Below, piece after piece: positions 59,929-64,000 of a DNA stretch of 64,000 nt (within the stretch, counting starts at the first letter, position 1; each line of letters opens with the position of its first letter). The notes beneath the pieces are model-generated. The model had not been told where the DNA came from and made no database searches. It worked only from the letters and a program-made list of their open reading frames with translations. Location of the stretch: assembly GCF_019904175.1 (NCBI RefSeq), contig NZ_CP061913.1:9610001-9674000 (forward strand). Direction: 5' to 3'. The DNA is from Dactylosporangium vinaceum (lineage in GTDB: Bacteria; Actinomycetota; Actinomycetes; Mycobacteriales; Micromonosporaceae). The position numbers were made by a program, and so were the translations under genes.

Positions 59929-60576
59929 ATGACGAGCACCAGGACCCCGGAGGAACTCCGGCAGGACCTCACGGGCGGGCTGGCGCAGGCGATCGCCGCG
60001 AAGGGCTACGCGGCCACGACGATCGCCGACATCGTCACGCACGCCCGCGTGTCGAAGCGCACGTTCTACGAGCACTTCGCCGACAAAGAGGCGTGCCTCA
60101 TGGCCCTCTACGAGCAGGGGTGTCTGCACCTGCTGGAGGTCGTGCGCACCGCCGCCGGCCCCGGCGGGCGCCCCTGGAAAGAAATGATCAACAGCGGAGT
60201 CTCGGCGTACCTCACCGCGCTGGAAAGCATGCCGGCCGTCTCCCGCACCCTGCTCGTGGAGATCCAGGCCGCGGGCCCGAAGGCGTTCCGGCTGCGCCAG
60301 CAGATGCAGCGGCGCTTCGCCGACACACTCGTCGACGTGATCGAGCGGGCCCGCGCCACCGACCCGGCCATCCCGGCCCTCTCACCGCTGCTGGCGATCG
60401 CGCTCGTCGGCGGCGTCCACGAGATGATGCTGCAGGTCTGCGACCCGTACACCGGCGCCGGCCCGTCCTTCACCGAGCTGGCGCCGGCCGTGGACGAGCT
60501 CGCGTACGCGATCCTCACCAATCCCTGGATGACGGCGGATGGAATGATCGGACGCAAAGCCGGGTTGCACGACTAA
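59929..60576 (+). CDS. TetR-family regulator, candidate controller of the shared operator
   Basis: A 215-residue repressor with HTH at about residues 10-55 (GGLAQAIAAKGYAATTIADI, ARVSKRTFYEHFADKEACL) and a helical ligand domain. Divergent from the SDR gene, with the GGTACCG...AGTACCA site between them. The same site 28 kb away at the AurF/DUF4873 divergon suggests that it represses both. The ligand is probably lipid-like or aromatic (inference). Confidence 0.88.
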   Translation: MTSTRTPEELRQDLTGGLAQAIAAKGYAATTIADIVTHARVSKRTFYEHFADKEACLMALYEQGCLHLLEVVRTAAGPGGRPWKEMINSGVSAYLTALESMPAVSRTLLVEIQAAGPKAFRLRQQMQRRFADTLVDVIERARATDPAIPALSPLLAIALVGGVHEMMLQVCDPYTGAGPSFTELAPAVDELAYAILTNPWMTADGMIGRKAGLHD

Positions 60577-60599
60577 AAACGTAGGAAGGACCCGTTGCG

Positions 60600-61538
60600 G
60601 TGCTGAACCCCAGCGAACTTTACGAGCTCACCGACGCTGAGCAGGCGCCCTTGGGCCAGGCCGGCGAGCGGCCGGTGCTCGTGCACGCGCTGACGGGCTT
60701 CGTCGACGCCGGCAACGCCGCCCGCCTGGCCCGCGAGCACCTGCTCAGCGTCGGCTCGCCGCGCACGGTCGCCTCGTTCGACCTGGACCAGCTCTACGAC
60801 TACCGCGGCCGCCGCCCCGCCATGCTCTTCGTCGAGGACCACTGGGAGCACTACGAGCAGCCCACGCTGCTGCTGCGGGCCCTGCGCGACGCCAGCGGCA
60901 CCGAATTCCTGCTCCTCGACGGCCCTGAACCAGACCTGCAGTGGGAACGCTTCACGGCGGCCGTGCTCGAGCTCATCGAGCGCTTCGACGTGCGCGCCAC
61001 CGTCGGCCTGACCGCGATCCCGATGGCCGTGCCGCACACCCGCCCGACAGGCGTCACCGCCCACGGCACCAACCGGGACCTGATCGCCGGGTTCGAGCCG
61101 TGGCTGCAGCGGGTGCAGGTGCCGGGCAGTGTCGGGAACCTGCTGGAGTACCGCATCGGCCAGCAGCAACGCGACGCCTTCGGATTCGCCGTGCACGTCC
61201 CCCACTACGTGGCCCAGGCCGAGTTCCCGGCAGCCGCGGAGAAGCTCCTGGCCTGCCTGGCCGACGCCACCGGCCTGCGGGTGCCGATGGACGAACTGCA
61301 CGCCTCGGCCGACTCGGTCCGCGCGGAGATCGACGTCCAGATCGCCCAGGCCGACGAGGCGGCCTCGCTGGTGCGGGCGCTGGAGGAGCAGTACGACGCG
61401 TTCACCCGCGGCCGCACGGCCAACAACAACCTGCTGGCCGACTCCCCCGCCCCCCTCCCGACGGCCGACGAGATCGGCGCCGAACTGGAGCGCTTCCTGG
61501 CCGAACACACCAAGGGCGACGAACCTCCACTGGGCTGA
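60600..61538 (+). CDS. PAC2 family protein
   Basis: A 312-residue PAC2-fold protein (VLVHALTGFVDAGNAARLAREHLL; FDLDQLYDYRGRRPAM, the conserved DYR motif; EFLLLDGPEPDLQWERF; VGLTAIPMAVPHTRP). PAC2 proteins are named after proteasome assembly chaperones; in actinobacteria, which can carry proteasomes, the role is not established. Starts at GTG 60600 after GGAAGGA. Not obviously linked to the upstream TetR, from which it is 23 bp away. Confidence 0.88.
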   Translation: MLNPSELYELTDAEQAPLGQAGERPVLVHALTGFVDAGNAARLAREHLLSVGSPRTVASFDLDQLYDYRGRRPAMLFVEDHWEHYEQPTLLLRALRDASGTEFLLLDGPEPDLQWERFTAAVLELIERFDVRATVGLTAIPMAVPHTRPTGVTAHGTNRDLIAGFEPWLQRVQVPGSVGNLLEYRIGQQQRDAFGFAVHVPHYVAQAEFPAAAEKLLACLADATGLRVPMDELHASADSVRAEIDVQIAQADEAASLVRALEEQYDAFTRGRTANNNLLADSPAPLPTADEIGAELERFLAEHTKGDEPPLG

Positions 61539-62173
61539 TCGCTCGCCCCTTCTCTTTTGTCGTCTTCGTTCGCCCACGCCGCTCTACCGAGTGTCACATC
61601 TACGCTACGCTTCGCCATTTTGACAAGGTCGATTAGAACAGATGTGCTAGCATTGGGTTTGGAATGAGCGCGCGGAACCTGATCGGTATGCGAATCGGCT
61701 CGTGGACTCGGACGGGAGACGAACTCGGGCCGGTACGTTGAGCAGGGGCTCAGATGGACGTTGTGAAGGGGCTCTCCGGAGGCACCTGGCCACGCCGCCG
61801 GCCGCGCACCTTCTCGCACTCGCCCGTCTACGCCACACCTTCGGCATCGCCGGCCGCGCGGCGCCCCCTGACGTCGCCGCCCTCTTACGGCCCCCTCCCT
61901 CTGGCGCCGCCGCCCTCTGGGACCGCGGCCGCAGTGGTTCACGGGGTGCTCCGCCCGGGCTGTGTACGGGCGTCGCGAGCCATTGGCGCCTGCGTGCGTC
62001 CGGGCGGAGTTGACGGCGTCGCCTTCGGTTCGTTCGGCCGATCAACGCGCCGATGGCCTGCCGTGGGCGCGAATCGCCTTGCGCGGGTGCCTGCTATGGC
62101 GGGCGAGGCTCGGCGGCTTTGGGCACGCCGCACGCCGAGCGCGTTTTCGACTGCGCCGCGCGCCGAGCGCGTT

Positions 62174-62211
62174 TTTTGGGTTACGCCGCTCGTTTTGGGT
62201 TACGCCGCTCG
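62174..62211. repeat. 19-bp tandem repeat, two copies
   Basis: TTTTGGGTTACGCCGCTCG occurs twice back to back (62174-62192 and 62193-62211). Next to it CGCCGAGCGCGTTTT is also repeated (near 62133 and 62161). Confidence 0.8.
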
Positions 62212-62481
62212 CTGATCCTGCGTCGGCGGGGTGCGCCGGTGGCTTTGTGCGGTCCTTGCAGGGCTTGTTCGGGTCGCGCCAGGTCCTTGCGCGACCCTGT
62301 GTGCGTCTGGCAATACCTGCTTAGGGCCCACCGCTCGACGTTAGCCCAGCGCCCACGGCTCACCGCTGATCCACGCTCGCCGCCAGTCCAGCGCGCGCAC
62401 GGCCCACCGCCTGCGCACGCTCGACGCTCGCCGGCCGCCGCCGCCAACGCTCGCCGTTAGTCCAGCGCACTCACGGCTGAC

Positions 62482-62680
62482 CGCTTGCCCGCGCTCGACG
62501 CTTGCCGACCGTCCGCCGCTGACCCCCACGCTCGACGCTAGCCCACCGGCCGCCGCCCATCGCTTGCCCGCGCTCGACGCTTGCCGACCGTCCGCCGCTG
62601 ACCCCGTGCTCGGCGCTGGCTCGCCGGCCGGCGCCCATCGCTTGGGCGCGCCTCAGCGCTTGCCGACCGGCCCTGGGTCT
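62482..62680. repeat. 79-bp tandem repeat array
   Basis: A 45-bp block beginning CGCTTGCCCGCGCTCGACGC is identical at 62482-62526 and 62561-62605 (79 bp apart). A diverged third copy starts at 62639 (CGCTTGGGCGCGCCTCAGCG). Older relics (CACGCTCGACGCTCGCC and similar) extend back to about 62330. Confidence 0.8.
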
Positions 62681-62766
62681 GCGCGCTGCGCCGGAGCGAC
62701 GGAAGTGGCGTGGTGCGGTGGCTGATGGGCGGGCGGGGAGTGGGTGGGGGCGGTGGGGTTGTGCGG

Positions 62767-63597
62767 TTACCAGGTTGTGCCGGTCAGGCGTTCGTAGACT
62801 TCGATGTAGCGGGCTCGGGTTCGGGCTATCACTGGTTCGGGGATCTCGGGGCCGGGGGCGGTTTTGTTCCAGCCGTGCTCCAGGGACCAGTCTCGGACGC
62901 TCTGCTTGTCGAAGGAGAACTGGGGGCGGCCCGGTTCCCAGTCGGCGGCCGGCCAGAAGCGGGAGGAGTCGGGGGTCAGGACCTCGTCGGCCAGGAAGAG
63001 GGTGCCGTCGGCGGTTCGGCCGAACTCCAGCTTCGTGTCGGCCACGATGATGCCGCGCTCGGCGGCTATGGCGGCGCCCTGGGAGTACACCCGGAGCGTC
63101 AGGTCCTGGAGCTCTTCGGCCAGGTCCTTGCCCAGCTCGGCGCGGACGTCGTCAAGGGTGATGAACTCGTCGTGCTCGCCGACCGGGGCCTTCGTCGTGG
63201 GCGTGAAGATGGGGGCCGGGAGGCGGGAGCCCTCCACCAGGCCCGGTGGGAGCGGGACGCCGGCTACCTGGGCGCTGCTGCGGTACTCCGAGAGGCCGTG
63301 GCCCACCAGGTAGCCGCGCGCGATGCACTCGACGGGGAGCATGTTCAGGCGGCGGCAGCGGATGGCTCGGCCGGCGAACTCGGCCGGGACGTCCGTTGCG
63401 GAGATGACGTGGTTGGGGACGATGCCGGACAGCTGGTCGAACCACCACAGGGAGAGGCGGGTGAGGACCGCGCCCTTGTCGGGGATCGGGGTCGGCAGGA
63501 CCACGTCGTAGACGGAGATGCGGTCGGTGGCGACGAGGATCAGATCGTCGCCGTCGGCGTAGACGTCACGAACCTTGCCCGAGTGCAGGAGTTCCAC
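62767..63597 (-). CDS. purC: SAICAR synthetase (purine biosynthesis)
   Basis: A 276-residue phosphoribosylaminoimidazole-succinocarboxamide synthase: LLHSGKVRDVY at the start, DRISVYDVVLPTPIPDKG, ECIARGYLVGHG, LPAPIFTPTTKA, IVADTKLEFG and LADEVLTPDSSRFW. It condenses CAIR with aspartate in purine synthesis. GTG at 63597 gives the usual VELLHSGKV start; GTG at 63639 would add 14 residues and remains possible. No other purine gene is in view. Confidence 0.93.
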   Translation of the reverse strand: MELLHSGKVRDVYADGDDLILVATDRISVYDVVLPTPIPDKGAVLTRLSLWWFDQLSGIVPNHVISATDVPAEFAGRAIRCRRLNMLPVECIARGYLVGHGLSEYRSSAQVAGVPLPPGLVEGSRLPAPIFTPTTKAPVGEHDEFITLDDVRAELGKDLAEELQDLTLRVYSQGAAIAAERGIIVADTKLEFGRTADGTLFLADEVLTPDSSRFWPAADWEPGRPQFSFDKQSVRDWSLEHGWNKTAPGPEIPEPVIARTRARYIEVYERLTGTTW

Positions 63598-63661
63598 AAG
63601 CTGGAGCCTATCGGAGCACGGTAGCGTGAGCTGCGTCACGACGTCGTGAGTGGAGGTCCCC

Positions 63662-64000
63662 ATGCCCATCGATCCGACCAAGACCGCCATCGTCCTCATC
63701 GAGTACCAGAACGATTTCGTCTCCGAAGGTGGGGCGTTCCACGGCGCCGTGCAGGGCGTCATGGAGAAGACCGACATGATGGCGAACACCCGCAAGGCGG
63801 TGGCCGCCGCGCGGGCGGCCGGGGTGACGATCATCCACGTGCCTATCACGTTCGCGGCCGGGTACAACGAGATCACGGCGCACCCGTACGGGATTCTGAA
63901 GGGTGTCGTGGACGGCAACGCGTTCGTGAAGGGCGAGTGGGGCGCGCAGATCGTCGACGAGCTGGCGCCCCAGGCGGGGGACATCGTGGTCGAGGGCAAG
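63662..64000 (+). CDS. isochorismatase-family cysteine hydrolase (partial, runs off the end)
   Basis: The first 113 residues are present. The N-terminal strand TAIVLIEYQNDFV corresponds to the isochorismatase-fold catalytic strand; the usual Asp-x-Gln reads Glu-Tyr-Gln here, as in some hydrolase subfamilies. The catalytic Lys region (VVEGK) is at the window edge and the nucleophile Cys would lie beyond it. GGAGGTCCCC precedes the ATG. Divergent from purC. Confidence 0.82.
   Translation, partial: MPIDPTKTAIVLIEYQNDFVSEGGAFHGAVQGVMEKTDMMANTRKAVAAARAAGVTIIHVPITFAAGYNEITAHPYGILKGVVDGNAFVKGEWGAQIVDELAPQAGDIVVEGK

Larger units (their letters stand above)
61539..62766. other. second non-coding, repeat-rich island
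   Basis: About 1.2 kb with no convincing gene. The first 120 bp are T-rich on the + strand. A sub-region at 61630-61740 holds a short open frame of 25 codons (61664-61741) behind GATTAGAACAGATGTGC, a poor match to an actinobacterial LexA box. The rest is GC-rich repeat DNA (19-bp and 79-bp periods, listed separately). Open frames here mirror the repeats and lack domains. Confidence 0.6.

Noticed and set aside
61702..62460. Genes in the right repeat island
   Set aside because: Frames follow the 19-bp and 79-bp repeats, lack start signals and give low-complexity Arg/Pro/Ala products.

Overview
The window is about 64 kb of very GC-rich DNA with dense, often overlapping genes, many GTG starts and ATGA/GTGA stop-start overlaps. 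An Lsr2 nucleoid protein, an SsgA/SsgB-like sporulation protein, DinB/mycothiol-type proteins, a class F sortase and a PAC2 protein point to a filamentous, sporulating actinobacterium. A member of the Micromonosporaceae is plausible, but that is an inference. I saw no insertion sequence, phage gene, rRNA or CRISPR array.

Layout. 1-1480: a possible gene remnant, then a non-coding island of tandem repeats (15-, 65- and 23-bp units). 1481-8691: a large membrane glycosidase-like protein, then a TPR-CHAT caspase-like protein divergent from a cytoplasmic subtilisin (S8) protease. 8771-17487: Na+/H+ antiporter, Ser/Thr kinase, two anchored proteins (one sharing the kinase's extracellular domain), a tRNA-guanine-transglycosylase-like protein, a three-gene ABC exporter and a DinB protein. 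17518-24103: GlxA-type regulator, rhodanese, quinone-oxidoreductase-like protein, a three-subunit molybdenum aldehyde oxidoreductase operon (PaoABC-like) and another DinB protein. 24218-27539: ABC exporter with a two-component system. 27662-30797: Hsp20 behind two HspR-type HAIR operators, Lsr2, a PGPGW membrane protein and an SsgB-like protein.

31041-43363: DUF4873 and AurF-type oxygenase divergon, sortase F with a DUF4397 surface protein, CAP protein, TetR, pentapeptide protein, STAS protein, O-methyltransferase, lipoprotein, serine hydrolase, solo ClpP, PrpE-like acyl-CoA synthetase, a DUF6295-like protein and a dienelactone hydrolase. 43540-49037: FHA-ABC transporter divergent from a second S8 protease, followed by a sigma factor, a small partner and a VOC protein. 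49028-49184: a degenerate tRNA-like element in tandem with a CAT-anticodon tRNA. 49233-55517: a tight five-gene operon (zinc-ribbon SDR, LRR, ankyrin, MoxR ATPase, HExxH/VWA protein). 55671-61538: YqeB-like protein, second two-component system, TetR, SDR/TetR divergon and PAC2. 61539-62766: a second repeat island. 62767-64000: PurC and the start of an isochorismatase-family hydrolase.

The most interesting material is the conflict-type gene content: TPR-CHAT with S8 protease at 4.8-8.6 kb, a paralogous S8 protease with a sigma factor at 46-48.5 kb, and the LRR/ankyrin/MoxR/VWA operon at 49-55.5 kb. Also notable are an almost identical 17-bp operator shared by two divergons 28 kb apart, which ties AurF/DUF4873 to SDR/TetR, and a stand-alone TGT-like protein with an intact CxCxxC-x22-H zinc site.
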